A stretch of 64,000 nt of DNA, taken from the NCBI GenBank assembly GCA_963978895.1, contig OZ022242.1, positions 11,285,441 to 11,349,440 of the forward strand, read 5' to 3'. Of this stretch, positions 47,216-61,247 are shown piece after piece. Numbering within the stretch: the first letter of the stretch is position 1; each line of letters opens with the position of its first letter. The notes under the pieces were generated by a model. The model saw only the letters and a list, made by a program, of their open reading frames with translations, had not been told where the DNA came from and did not search any database. Made by a program: the position numbers and the translations under genes. The stretch comes from Erpobdella octoculata (Eukaryota > Annelida > Clitellata > Hirudinida > Erpobdellidae).

Positions 47216-47385
47216 TCACGTTTAAAAACAGACACATATGGAACCAAAGCCTGCTACAAAAGCTCAGCGACATAAAGATTCTACTAAAACATACCATCCT
47301 AACAATCGTATCCCATTCGCAGAAAGGTCTTTGACATTCGCTCAAAGATCTATCACACCAACTTCCACCTCAAATGTAACCACAC

Positions 47386-47500
47386 CATGACCTATTACAT
47401 TCACATACACACTAAGACATATCACATTCACATACACATACACACTAAGACATATCACATTCACATACACATACCCACTAAGATCTATCACATTCACATT
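47386..47500. repeat. Tandem CACATTCACATACACACTAA units
   Basis: Three to four units of about 34 bp based on ATATCACATTCACATACACA. Confidence 0.85.
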
Positions 47501-47809
47501 TTGCTCCAATATTTTTTAAGTTTTTCTTGTTTATTCTTTTTGCTTTTTCTCAATTCCACAAGCTCTTGATGGAAAGCCTTCCGCACAGCTGAACATCGGC
47601 CCACACGCGAGTTCAATCGTCCAAGCAAAAAATTATACTACAGATTTGTATTTCTTCAAAAATCTTGCATGCATGGAAAATCTCTGTTTTGTCAATTTAT
47701 TTCCCATTAGTTCATTTTGTATTTTTTACTGATATTTTCAATAAGCTTTTTAATAATAACTTCTTTAAGAAATGTCCGAAACGCTGGACATTTCGAACAC
47801 GATTTGACA

Positions 47810-48222
47810 TACATACATACATACATACATACATACATACATACATACATACATACATACATACATACATACATACATACATACATACATACATACATAC
47901 ATACATACATACATACATACATACATACATACATACATACATACATACATACATACATACATACATACATACATACATACATACATACATACATACATAC
48001 ATACATACATACATACATACATACATACATACATACATACATACATACATACATACATACATACATACATACATACATACATACATACATACATACATAC
48101 ATACATACATACATACATACATACATACATACATACATACATACATACATACATACATACATACATACATACATACATACATACATACATACATACATAC
48201 ATACATACATACATACATACAT

Positions 48223-48259
<37 letters not shown>

Positions 48260-48294
48260 TACATACATACATACATACATACATACACACATAC
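47810..48294. repeat. (CATA)n microsatellite with a (CA)n interruption
   Basis: About 107 CATA units, a (CA)n patch at 48240-48259 and more CATA units. It is the reverse-complement motif of the array at 1371. Confidence 0.98.
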
Positions 48295-48544
48295 ATTTTG
48301 GAAATCATGTATGTTGATAATAAAATTATGTTATTAAAAAAATGAATGAAACAAGAAAAAATGAAACGACATCTTCTACTGAGACCATGCGTGGGCGGAA
48401 GGCCACCTGACAAGAATCAAATTAGCGTCGATTGTCATTGTCTTTTGATCTGAGATGGATTGCTTGTTTTTTCCACTTTTCAATCTTAATTGAATTTTTA
48501 TATTGAAGAGAAAAATTCAATTGTCTAGAAGAAAAAAATTCTTT

Positions 48545-48655
48545 CAATTTTTAAAAATGTGAAACCTGATAGTTTATCACACACTTACACACATAGTTAC
48601 ACACACATACTTACACACATAAAACACGCACACGCTCACACAGAGACACTCACTC
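48545..48655. repeat. CACACA/TTACACACA-rich tract
   Basis: Degenerate CA repeat with TTACACACATA words. Confidence 0.85.
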
Positions 48656-48914
48656 TGCAATTCGATACTATCTCGTAAGAAAATGAAATAAAATATGAGA
48701 AAAAGTTAATAACATTCTCCTCTCCCAGTGTCATATATTCTACGATTAATTTATGACCAATTTCATTACACAATGTCACGTGCTTAATCAATATCTGTCT
48801 CAGTCGATTTGACACTTGGTAAACAGCGTGAGAGTGGCGCAAATAGTTACATGCATATCTTTGGATACCTGCTTTTCTGATCTGTGTTGAAACAAGTAAA
48901 GGAAAAAACCAGTT

Positions 48915-49130
48915 TTTTAACACAAACTTCAATTTCAAATACACACGATTTAGAAATACGAAAGATGTTCAAATTAAGTTTTTTTTAATGAATCATATAT
49001 TGTCATCCAATATAAACCAACCTATGCTCAAAGTTTCAGCGATCTAGCTAGTCAAAAAGCTGGTTAAAATTTACTTGCAAGATTTGCGTACAGATAAAGC
49101 CACACACACACACAAACAGAGATTGTTCCT
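48915..49130 (-). repeat. Dispersed repeat, copy 2 (inverse of 8041-8256)
   Basis: It contains GAAATACGAAAGATGTTCAA, then TAGCTAGTCAAAAAGCTGGT and TTACTTGCAAGATTTGCGTA, the reverse complement of the copy at 8 kb. It ends in a CACACACA run, matching the GTGTGT start of copy 1. Confidence 0.85.
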
Positions 49131-50187
49131 TAAATAAAAGCTTGTAAAAAGGAAACCAATTGCCTAAGACATGATCAATTGTAAATTACTACATTATTAT
49201 GCATTTAAAAAAATAAAAAAATAAATAGAATAAATAAGAAAAATGGTTTTCAAAAGTTGTATTCAATTTATGGAAAAATCATAAATGTTTTATATAATTT
49301 TCATATTATTTTTGTACTTTTTTATTTCTATACTTTTTGTTATGTATTAAATAGATCTGATAATAGTTTTCCCAAGTTTTTTTAATTGATTGTTTTATAT
49401 AATCCTCCATATTATTTTATAATTAATAATACGTCCAAATTAATATACATATTATTACTTGCAGATATGCAATTAACACTATATGTGTGTGGATTTCACC
49501 CTCATACGAGTTATGCATATGTGTCAATATTATATGTATGTATCTCGATATCATATGCTTGCACAATTATGCATATCAACAAATCCTTTCCAAACCTGTA
49601 ATTAACATTTTAGTTGAATCACAATGATTTTTATTATAAGCCTCAAAACGATACTTAAAATTATGTTAACTTTGATACATTAACATTTATTTGATCTCAA
49701 AGTCTCAAACTCAATTCAATAAAATAACCAAATAAACAAAAAATACGAACGACATATGGCCACATTAACATGCACATAAAAACACACTTTTTTCTGTGCA
49801 CTCACTACAAAAGTAGTACGGACAACATTGAGAAGGGGGGACTTTTTAGATCCCTGCATAATTGATGACAACACTGGCTTTCTGCTGTGACGTCGTCATA
49901 ATCATCTTCGTCGTTGTCGTTGTCGTTGTCCACAAGATTTCACCACGCATCGAAAGCTGTTAGTCGTTTAAAAAAGAACAAGATAATGTAATGATTGCAA
50001 CTTGATGAATAAACGTTCCTTAGCTGAAGACAACTTGACGACAATCAATGTCAACACGGCAACAACGCAACAAAAATTCAAATATCACCGGCAAGGTTCA
50101 TGATAGCATAAAAACCATGTTAGAAATATAACAGCTTATGCAACTTTAAGTGGAAAAGTTTTAATTTTCTGTGTATATATATATATA

Positions 50188-51675
<1,488 letters not shown>

Positions 51676-54135
51676 TGTATGTGTGTGGATAACAAGAAAT
51701 AAAGTTATCCTCGCCATACGCCTCCAAAATTTGATCAACATTGTTAAGAACGTCGGTAGTCGGAGGAATAGTGGTAGTTCGAGCATTGACTTCACAGTCG
51801 CCAAAGTAACTGAATTGTTCTCGTTTTCACCATCAGAACTTGATCGATGTTGCTAAGGACGTCGGTAATAAGAGGGCAAACGGTAATTAGAGGGTAAATT
51901 TTTTGGTGACTACAAAACCCGAATTGTCTTCGCCGCATAACCCGCAACTGTAATTGAAACGCGCCTAATTAAACATTTACGTAATTATAAATATAATAAT
52001 TATAAATGACGAACACCTCTTTTTATACTTTTTATACTTTTTTATATTTGTCCATCTCTATGACGATGGTATATAAACAATGGGCTGAATATTATTTGAA
52101 AAAATATATAAAACCGTTAGTTATATTGCAACGGACGGTGTGTCACAAAAACTTAAAAAAAAAGGAAACCAATCGATCAACAATTTTACAATGGGAAAAT
52201 AACAAATTCGAAATTATATCAAAATTGGAATTTTTACGACGTCATTTTTATCTTGCATAAAAGAGTGTTACACATTATTGAAGGAATATTTAACACATAT
52301 TAGAACAAATAATATCAAACATGCCTATTCATTGCAATGGGAAACAACCCGGCACAGATTAGAAAGGCTATAAATAGATGTAGAGCTCTTAAATTTTGTA
52401 GAGTATCCCAGATAGCAGCTCCACAATAGACTCCTACGTGATAGCCCTTATCAACAGCGAAGTTGTTATCAGCATGAAATGATGGCTCGCTATTAGAAAA
52501 GATGGGCAGTGTTTGCGGGGTGATAAAAGAAAAATTCTACCCAACTCCCAATTGGGTAGTTTTTTGTGGTTTGCGCGAAAGTCTCAGCGCATCGTTAGTT
52601 ACAAGAGGAGGTGCTTAGCAGATCGAGTGGCAAACAATATTGCTTTCTTTTCTCTTCAAATCTTCCAGAAAGAGGTGTCACTGGCAAATTAACTTGAGAT
52701 ATAAATTTTGCACTTGTTTTTAACGTGTTTTTAGTTTTCTAATTGTAACCTACTCTATTTAATTTTGTTTTTTATTATTATTATTATTTTTGAAGGATGA
52801 ATGACATCCCTCCCGGCGCATCTTCGTGCCGACTTTCCATACATTTCTCTGATGAGCCTGTCATCGAGATAAGTTTGTTTATGTCCCTCCTTGTCACGCA
52901 ACTCTCAAACATGCGGGAAAATACACTTCCTTCTCCCGCTTATACTTTCCTTGGTCTAGTTTTTTTTTCACGGGGAAAACGTCGGGATTTTCTGGTTGGT
53001 TGTTTTTGCGCGAAAATTGCGAAAAATTGTCCAGGCTTGTATTTTTTAAGAGAAAATGAGTAATTTGTTCTCTACACCCATCCATAACACTCATAACACC
53101 ATAACCCTTTCGACTGATTTCTAGTCTTTGGCTTTTATTTGTACTTCAATTTTAGCATTTAACAATTGTGACATAAATTGCAATTATGTTTTGATATTGG
53201 GATACGTGTTCAGCTTTAATTCGTATGAAGAAACCACCATCTTTTTTTTTATTTTATTGAATAAATTTACGTTTTGAAGTAACACGCAAAAATTTTTCAG
53301 AGTTGTTCCAGATACATTTCAATTTTTAATGGAATTTATAAGAAATATTAAAACATACTTCATATTTGTTTTTTTAAACATACCTGCGTTTGCATGCGCT
53401 GTTTCTGTTTTACAGCTCATTCTGTTAATGGAGGACTGTAACTTTTCATATTAGTTGAAATTAATATCTATAGATCATTGTAATACTCGATCCAACTACA
53501 ACTTAAAATGTATGCTCAAATAAATTTAATTCGTGTGAATAAATAACAGGTTTTTTTTCAACACGTGTATAAGATAATTAAATTGTCACAAAATAGTTTA
53601 AAATGGGCAGTTAGAGACTTAGCCAAACAACTTGGAAGGGTTGTACCGTGTCATTACATAACATCACTTTGGATTGACCGGGAAAGACATAGTTCTCTCT
53701 CGACGGGACCATCGATTTTTCCACATCGAATTCTCACAACTTTTATATTTTTCTTTCTTACGCGTTGGCATATCGAAATCGATGAAAAAAAAAGATTTGT
53801 TCTGTGATGAAACGAATGAACGAGAGCGAATGGAATTAAATGACAGAATAAGTGGTTTTCATGCAGGCTTTTTAGTCTTCTGAAGCACTTTAAACCATGT
53901 TATGTTATGTTAATGCTATTTTTGTAGCACTTTGTTATATTTTTACTTTCACGACAATTTGCTGATTGTTGCTTGCTTGTGAGTTGCTTTACTATGGTAG
54001 TAGACAAAAAGTAAAAAATGCAATTTAGGCTGACGCAATGCAGCTTTTTTGAAATACAAACATGTTCTAATTTTGATTCTTTTAATATGATAAATTTCTA
54101 TTAAAAACAATATGTTTAATAATGATAACTTTATC

Positions 54136-54250
<115 letters not shown>

Positions 54251-54381
54251 ATATAACAATTATCAATAAAAATTATAATAATATTAATCACAATAACTAT
54301 TATTATTCAATATTAATCATAATAAATATTATTATTGTTATGAGTTAACCTTAAATCAACTCATAGTTTTTTTTATGTCAG

Positions 54382-54579
54382 TTCCTTCTCCACCAAAGAA
54401 TTTGAGACTTAGCGTGGTTAACAACGTCTCCTTTCAAATAAGTGTTGAATGGAGACCTCCGAAGGAGAGTCACGGTCCAACCGAGGGCTACAAACTGACC
54501 TACAAAATCATCGGTGATCACAATGTTATTGAAAAAAGATTTGATCCTGAAAGACGCCATTATACAACAAACCCGTTGG
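54382..54579 (+). CDS. Lar: LAR exon H: N-terminal part of a sixth-like FN3 repeat
   Basis: The exon is 198 nt with acceptor GTCAG and donor GTAAAA, phase 1 on both sides. It encodes VPSPPKNLRLSVVNN (A strand), ISVEWRPPKESHGPTEGYKL (B and C strands) and ends RRHYTTNPL. It resembles [20 protein letters not shown], then HPPVDTFGPLQGYRLKFG, of the sixth FN3 in vertebrate LAR; EEDHFTATDIHKG there parallels RRHYTTNPLG here. The domain is finished by exon I. Its split point differs from that of the other split repeats: phase 1 and late in the domain. Confidence 0.85.
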
Positions 54580-56188
54580 GTAAAATGCTTACTTTTTATT
54601 GGATTTTATAAATTATGTTGTGTTATATCAATGCATCTTAATCGGATTATCCAAACAATATCCCTCTGGACAATATCCTCCGGACAATATCTCCTTGGAC
54701 AATACCCCCGGACATTATGTCTCCAGGGCAATATCCCCGGACAATATTTCCCCAGGACAATATCCCCCCAGGACAATACTCCCCAGGACAATATCCCCCA
54801 GCTTATACATTTTACACATTATATAATTGGAACTGCTTTGGTATATTATAACAACTAAAATATTTTTCTAATTACTAATTACTACCCATTTAATAATAAC
54901 TACAATTACAAAACCTGTATTTTAATTTAAATCGAATGAAGAAATACAATTATATTGACGTCTGAGTAAATATTTCTGCTCATAAAAGCTTAAATTGTTT
55001 GCATTTCCAAGCAGATAGTCTAATGTGTTGCAATTTTCATAAGTCGCACCTTCAAAACTAAATAAACTTGAAATTATTTATAAGATAATATTTCTCGAAT
55101 TATAATTCCGGCTTAATACTTCTTTCAAAATATATAATCACCCGTTGTAGAAATCCCTTGATTCTAGCAGCTCTGTTAATTCTATCAGATAACTTTTGTC
55201 AACCTGTCCAACTATTATTCCCTATAACTCACTTTAAAATCTTTTGCTACCAAAAACTACCTCTCAATCACAAATGTAAACGTTGCCGAATTAGCTCGCT
55301 AGCAATTCGTAACGCTGCAGCTTGAAATGATTAGCCAGTGTTGCATGTTTTTCCTATAAAATAAAAATACACCAACTGAAAAATATAAATGCTAGATGAA
55401 AATAACTACTTGCTAAAATTTTAGAAGAAATAACAAAAACTTTTTCAGGAAGTAGCTGTCTTTCATAAATTTAATAGATGACCAGTTGCCTTTCTTTTTA
55501 TACTTGAATTTTAAATAATTTCTTGATGCGTTATAAACTACTCAGATGCCGTGTAGGGTTAAAAATAACTGTTTTTTTTAGATGGGGTTAATATAAATGT
55601 CCTGGATAAATTTTGCGAGTTCATCGCATTAAAAAGTTAAAAATCACAGATTTGAAAATGGATGTAATATTTCTTATTATTATTCCGTTAATTGCATTCA
55701 AAAATTATTTTTTTTAAATTTATAATAAAGTTAGGAAATCATTTGGTAGTGTACACTCAATGCGTTGTTTACTGCAAGCGATTTCATTTCATCAAATATT
55801 TAATACAACGTGCAATGGGACAAAGTACTACAATTCAGTGAAAGAAAATATATTAATGAGCAAAATCTTGTAAATTTGCTAAATAAAATAAATAAGCAAA
55901 TTAACAAAATTCAATATATGTATTTATATATATAAATTGACAAACTAGTGAATAATTAAATAAACATTTGAACCAGTAATATAATTAACCCAATAAATGA
56001 AAAAATATACTTTTGAACCTTCACCTTTGCACCAGTCCCCTTTGTCAGACCACAGTGAAATAATTTTCTCAAGACGGATGCATAAAGATGCCTTCCCATA
56101 CCTGAGTTTTGTGCAGCTTAAAGCCACAATTACAAATAAAATGCGACATCTGGATTTGATAATTGAAATTTAATTTTATTCAATTTAG
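54580..56188 (+). other. LAR intron H-I (1.6 kb)
   Basis: It carries the GGACAATATCCCC minisatellite near its start; the remainder is AT-rich with no recognised feature. Confidence 0.8.
54652..54805. repeat. Minisatellite of CCCCAGGACAATATC units
   Basis: About nine units of 14-19 bp centred on GGACAATAT. Confidence 0.92.
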
Positions 56189-56281
56189 TTCCAGGTGAAG
56201 ATTATGAGTTCCACATAAGTGCCAAAAATCACCAAGGTTATGGAGAAGTCGCCATCGGAATCATAAGGACTCCAGATGGAG
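56189..56281 (+). CDS. Lar: LAR exon I: C-terminal part of the sixth-like FN3 repeat
   Basis: The exon is 93 nt with acceptor TTTAG and donor GTAAAC, phase 1 on both sides. It encodes only VPGEDYEFHISAKNHQGYGE, then VAIGIIRTPDG, the F and G strands of an FN3. It matches [20 protein letters not shown] followed by the ISIPEE ending of the LAR sixth repeat. The exon is below the length where an open-frame scan would flag it; it is called from the splice sites, the frame and the domain match. Confidence 0.84.
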
Positions 56282-57479
56282 GTAAACGTTTGTTGATCAA
56301 TTAAATGTTATTAATATAAAATTTTCATTAATTAAAAATGTAAAAATATTTGTGTTTTATATAAATAATTTACAAATGGTTTTAATCATGTTTCAAACAA
56401 TTCCAGCAAGGATTTGTTTCCAATCAATCATGGTTTGACTAATTCCCTGCAATCAAGTGGATTGCATTTTGGCATTTTTTTACCTTTTAGGTCAACCGGG
56501 AAATGGCGGAGCCACTTTTCCGACTCGTTGAATGTTATAATGCTTTGCAATTATTTATGTTTTGGTTCAACTGTAATGTAAAATACTTTTCCGATCATAG
56601 TATTAAATGTACTTAATGGCTGCCAAGTTATAAATGGTCGTTTGCTCTTCGTGAGACCGACAAACCTGATGTTTAATTTATAAAGAACTTGCCATCAATC
56701 AACTTAAAACTGCAAAAAATTAAAGAAAAAAAAGAACAAATGAATATTTGGAAAAAAAGGAAGGAAAAAAAGAGAGAAAAAGAGGAAGTAAAAGATAAAA
56801 AGTGTTATAAATTATGATCGTGTTTTTGATTTGAAATAACAAAAATAAATTGCCAGGAATACTAAATAATATCTACATAAAAAAAACAAACAAACTGACA
56901 TATATAGCCACTACGGCAAAGCCACCACGATGGCGTATGAGAGCTTCCTGTCACATTCCTCTTTTACGATCGATATTTCTATTCCGATATTTTAGAACAT
57001 TTACCCTTATTTGCCCTGATTCATATTTTAGTGCCGGGAAAATGTCAACTGGACGGACAAAACTATTAAATACCTTTTTTTAATCTTTATTTAGTTGTTT
57101 TCAATTTTGAAAGTCTTTATTAATAAATTCTTCACTAAATTAATTTTGTTAGCAGGACAAACAAACAAACTGTTATTGTTATTGTTATTGTTGTTGCTGC
57201 TTCATAGCACTGCGTTGTTTTGTAGGATATAAATAAGAGAGAGGATTAAATGGAATATTATTTATTTACCTTTCGAGACTATATGTTTTCGGTTCGTTCA
57301 ATCGGCACAGCAAAAGTATTCACTCGGTTTGGATCCGTATTCGAATTTAGAGGTTTTTTAGGCTTTTTAGATTTAAAAACGAACTGAACGTTAAATCATT
57401 TTGTTTGTGTGTTTTTCTTTAAAACATCACGAAATGAAATTAATACGTTGCTTTAATTATGCCAATTTATGCACCTAAG
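56282..57479 (+). other. LAR intron I-J (1.2 kb)
   Basis: It has an AAAGAAAAAGAGG-rich purine stretch near 56720-56800 and a short (GTTATT)n tract at 57172-57196. A GC-richer patch at 56905-57070 gives a frame with no domain. Confidence 0.75.
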
Positions 57480-57595
57480 CTCCCGGCGGTCCACCGCAGA
57501 ATTTCACGGCCATCGGACTCGGTCCCACATCCGTCAAACTCCGCTGGGATCCGCCAAAAAAAGAAGAGCAGCGAGGACATATCATAGCCTACGAG
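57480..57595 (+). CDS. Lar: LAR exon J: N-terminal half of a seventh-like FN3 repeat
   Basis: The exon is 116 nt. The acceptor CCTAAG is phase 1, after a weak pyrimidine tract; the donor GTTTAA is phase 0 and poor. It encodes APGGPPQNFTAIGLGPTSVK, then LRWDPPKKEEQRGHIIAYE: the A and B strands with the tryptophan, and the start of C. It matches [20 protein letters not shown], then SWQPPVLAERNGIITKYT, of the seventh FN3 in the vertebrate family. NFT is a possible glycosylation site. The exon is GC-rich against AT-rich introns. Confidence 0.86.
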
Positions 57596-58450
57596 GTTTA
57601 ATTTATCTCATTCATTATAAATGTTTTATAATTTTATTATTTTTTAAAATTTTAATAACATTTAAAATCTATTAAAATGATTGAACATTGATAGATAAAG
57701 TAATAGTTACTTGGAGATATTATAATTACGTAATTATTTATAATTAATTGCGCGATTAAATCATTTAAGCGTAAGTTTCCATGGTGCCAGGAAAACTTTT
57801 GTAGAAGATATAATTAAAAATAAATGATAAGTCAATTGAGTGTGAAGATAAAGATTTAAAGCAATTTTGGGCTTTAATATAAATTTAAAATCAGCCAAAA
57901 TGTGAGATGTATCAATAAACCAGGATTTTGTGAGGTGGGGTGATTTGAATATAAGGTGTTGCTCAAACCTTAGAGCAATAGACATTGATTATCTAAATAT
58001 TATACCATGTTGTTAGCTGCATATGCACACATTTGTGAAATGTTATTTAAAAATACATAAAAAATGTTGTGAACTGTCAATTTATTCCATGCATCAAATG
58101 CGACTCTTGGGATAACATTTTTTCAAACATTTCTTTCTAAAAAGTAATGATGACTGAATGTAATTTCACGCAACTATTTAATAAAAATTTCACGCATGTG
58201 CTACTCGTGACCATTCTAACACAACTCATTACCACACCACCGCAATATCGTCATCATCACGTCATCACACAACTTCATCATCACTGTACCAACACAACTT
58301 CACCATAATTTCACCACTACTTACTTCACAACCTCGCAACGACCACTAGTTTATCATAACTTCACCATCACCACTACTACATCACCCTTATTTCCCCCAA
58401 GCTCACAACCAATCGATACATCTATCAGCCAGTTATATTTTTTGTAACAG
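57596..58450 (+). other. LAR intron J-K (855 bp)
   Basis: Its 3' part (58200-58400) is a degenerate ACAACTTCACCATCA-type repeat just before the exon K acceptor. Nothing else was recognised. Confidence 0.75.
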
Positions 58451-58628
58451 GTCATGTATTACAACCGCAACAACCAGCACAAGGCAATCTGCCTTAATTT
58501 GACCGAACGAAGTACCATTCTCGACAAACTTGACACAACCACCGACTACATCTTTCAGTCCAGGGCTTACACCACCAGGGGACCCGGTCCCTGGAGTAAC
58601 AAACTTCCCTTCAGGACCTTTGGGCAAT
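58451..58628 (+). CDS. Lar: LAR exon K: C-terminal half of the seventh-like FN3 repeat
   Basis: The exon is 178 nt with acceptor AACAG (phase 0) and donor GTGAAT (phase 1). It starts VMYYNRNNQ (C strand) and contains LDKLDTTTDYIFQSRAYTTR, then GPGPWSNKLPFRTFG. The TRGPGPWS...FRTF stretch is nearly the same as SKGPGPYSPSVQFRTL or RRGPGPFSPPVRYRTF in vertebrate LAR/PTPRD, one of the best family markers in the window. NLT is a possible glycosylation site. The exon completes the domain begun in exon J. Confidence 0.9.
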
Positions 58629-59594
58629 GTGAATCTCAGTACATTTTATTTTGTTTTAAGCATGAATCAAGTAGTGTAAGGCTGTTTGAAAGTTTATAAA
58701 ACGCCAAGTTGAATAATCTGTCTAGTTTTTTAAGAAGTCGTACCGTGCATTATAGTTATATTTTGTCACAAATTATTAAAATATTTTAATTTTTTTGGAA
58801 AATGATTAGAATAATAAAGCCAGATGTTTTTTTTCCTTTAAATTCTTTTTCTAATATTTTTTATTTCATAAAAAGTTTATAAAAAACAACTCAAAGAAAT
58901 TTATTCTTTGTCAGATATTCAACTGTTTACACTGTTGTTGAGACAGAATTTGTATTGGCATGCTGATAAGAGTACAAATCTTTTAAATGATTTTGTCTCC
59001 TCTCCTTCCCTATTCCAACATAAGAGCTGTTTGGAAACAATCGGACGAAGATGATGATGACGACGATAATAATAATGATGATAATGATAATGATTGTGAT
59101 GGTGGTGTTAGTGGTGGTGGTGGCGGTGAAGATGATGATGGTAAAACTGGCGTGGGTGATGTAGAAGGCGTTGGTATAATTGATGAAGTATGCTAGAATA
59201 GCAGCACTAGGTTTAGAATTGTAAATGTAACTTTGTTGTTGAAATATGAATGGCAGCTCGCAATATTAATGTCATGACGTCACGCAATTTTTAGATCCGC
59301 AACCTCTTCAAATGACTTCATGTCTCAGCACGCTTATAGAAACCATCAACACATCTTGATAATGCGCTTGTTAGCGATAATGTTTTAAATAAAATTATGC
59401 AGAGAATCATTAAGAGTGTTTTGTTAGCCATGATATTTTTTTAATTTGTTTATTAAGCATAAAAACATTTTACAATGAAACAAGTAAAAAGAAATTTATA
59501 GTATACTGTTTCAAATGTTTTAAATGTTTTAAATTAAATGACTATTATCAGTACTGAATATCTTTATAAATATAATAAATTGTATTTATTCCAG
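58629..59594 (+). other. LAR intron K-L (966 bp)
   Basis: It contains a (GAT)n/(GGT)n tract at 59045-59150; otherwise AT-rich with no feature. Confidence 0.8.
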
Positions 59595-59707
59595 ATGGAC
59601 TTGGAGCACCAACGAATCTCAAAATGAGACGTGTCTCACAGACAGACATTGAACTACTCTGGGATCCACCTTTCGCTCCTTCATCCGCTCCCATCAAAGG
59701 ATACGAG
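59595..59707 (+). CDS. Lar: LAR exon L: N-terminal half of an additional FN3 repeat
   Basis: The exon is 113 nt with acceptor TTCCAG (phase 1) and donor GTACGT (phase 0). It encodes GLGAPTNLKMRRVSQTDIEL, then LWDPPFAPSSAPIKGYE, a classic FN3 start with LWDPP around the core tryptophan. The split after GYE, phase 0, is at the same structural position as in exon J. Vertebrate LAR proteins go almost directly from the GPGP repeat to a final degenerate FN3. This exon pair may therefore represent the extra repeat seen in nine-FN3 forms such as Drosophila Lar; that comparison is from memory. Confidence 0.84.
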
Positions 59708-60419
59708 GTACGTTTAACAATTATGAGCTTTTTGATATTTAAAAATAAGATGAACGACATAATATTTTAATATTTTTTTGAATTTATTATTATTTTCATG
59801 AAAAGTTTTATTTTGCTGTGGCATGTTTATGACAGATTTCAAAAATTTTTGAATTAAACGGAATTAATGCGAGTTTTATTTCAAAGTGTGCTGCAAAAGC
59901 TTAAATCCAGTATTTTGTTTATCCAGTTTAAATTAGTAATGATTATAATGATAATGACGATGGTTGTTGGATTGATGATGATGGTGGAAATGACAATGAA
60001 TAACATAGGGAAACCAATAATTAAAAAAATATTATTTATTATTATTATCTTATACGAATAAAAACGTTTTTCTTAACTTGACTACCGTCTGACAATCGAA
60101 AAAAAACTTATAACACAAAACGTTGCAATGATTTAAGAAGTTTCCTACAATCTCCGTATTCTGTCCATTTTATATTTATTCAGACACTTCTATTTACAAC
60201 TTGTTTTCCTAGATCTTTTTGGTTGCAACAACAAAATAAATTTATCATTACAAGACACACACACTCACACTCACACACACAGACACCACACACACACACA
60301 CATACATACACAAAGACACCACACACATACACAACTATAACAACTTTAACAACTGTGATCATAAGACAAGCAACAAAAAAATATAACTCTGTTTCTATTT
60401 TATTTGTTTAATAATCTAG
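59708..60419 (+). other. LAR intron L-M (712 bp)
   Basis: It contains a short GAT-type tract (about 59938-60000) and a (CA)n tract at 60255-60335, about 90 bp before the acceptor. Confidence 0.8.
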
Positions 60420-60609
60420 CTTGAGTACTATCCACGAGATATTATCGACCATGGCACGAAACTGCGGGTAATGGTCGGCCCGTTCTCCAGTTTTCAATTG
60501 GCTGGCCTCGACGCCAACGTGCCTTACGCCGTGCGTGTCAGAGCGAAAGGACACGACGACAAGTTCGGCAACTTCTCAGATGTTTTCTACACGAAAAACT
60601 TTGAAAATG
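60420..60609 (+). CDS. Lar: LAR exon M: C-terminal half of the additional FN3 repeat
   Basis: The exon is 190 nt with acceptor TCTAG (phase 0) and donor GTTTGC (phase 1). It encodes LEYYPRDIIDHGTKLRVMVG, FSSFQLAGLDANVPYAVRVR (the L-x-x-x-x-x-Y core) and AKGHDDKFGNFSDVFYTKN (F-G loop and G strand). Directly joined to exon L it gives GYELEYYP, the expected C strand. NFS is a possible glycosylation site. Its codons are GC-rich at third positions compared with exon B. Confidence 0.85.
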
Positions 60610-60843
60610 GTTTGCTTTTTGTTTATTTTCAATTTTTATTTTGATAATTTTCAGTCAACAGGTTTTCTACTAATTTGGAAACATTTTGTGGTCTGTAACT
60701 AATTAGGAAACTCATTAGTTTTAGTGTATCTTATGCATGTGAAATACTTTTTTGGAGTTATTTTTAATTTATCATTACAACAATATAGGGGTTAATAAAT
60801 TCCTCATAAATAAACTTGGATCTTCCATACTTTTTTCTTTCTT

Positions 60844-60907
<64 letters not shown>

Positions 60908-61143
60908 TTTTTTGTCTTTTTAATATATACAAATACTGATTCAGTTATTTTTGCTAATAAATTAATATTGGATAATAAAAAAACTTATTTAAAAAAAACC
61001 TTAAAAGTGTTAAGAAAAAATCGTGTTTTTGTTTAAAAACAATATTTTATAAGTAGGCTGCAAATAATTTTTAAAAACTGGAAAATTTAAATAACAATTC
61101 GAGAATTACACGTCCATTGTCATAAAATGTTATTTCTTTCCAG
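60610..61143 (+). other. LAR intron M-N (534 bp)
   Basis: It contains (CT)n at 60846-60903. Unlike the tract in intron E-F, it is not followed directly by AG. Confidence 0.85.
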
Positions 61144-61247
61144 TTCATCCAACATCAGCACAAGACGTCCAAGCTCAAGTACACAACGGCAGGGCTGCTT
61201 TGTTGCTATGGAAACCACCTCAGAAATTTGGCATCTTTAGATACAAA
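61144..61247 (+). CDS. Lar: LAR exon N: N-terminal half of a further FN3 repeat
   Basis: The exon is 104 nt with acceptor TTCCAG (phase 1) and donor GTAAAA (phase 0). It encodes HPTSAQDVQAQVHNGRAALL, then LWKPPQKFGIFRYK. The block ALLLWKPP with the phase-0 break after RYK follows the same pattern as exons J and L. It is similar to [20 protein letters not shown], the start of the last FN3 of LAR proteins. Its partner exon and everything downstream, including the membrane segment and phosphatase domains, were not found in the remaining 2.75 kb. Confidence 0.8.

Noticed and set aside
52797..53063. 88-codon open frame, GC-richer than its surroundings
   Set aside because: It has no recognisable motif and no splice sites that would join it in frame to exons G and H.
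58454..58699. Extension of the exon K reading frame beyond 58628
   Set aside because: The 23 codons after the GTGAAT donor have no FN3 character, and the phase-1 splice to exon L continues the protein properly.
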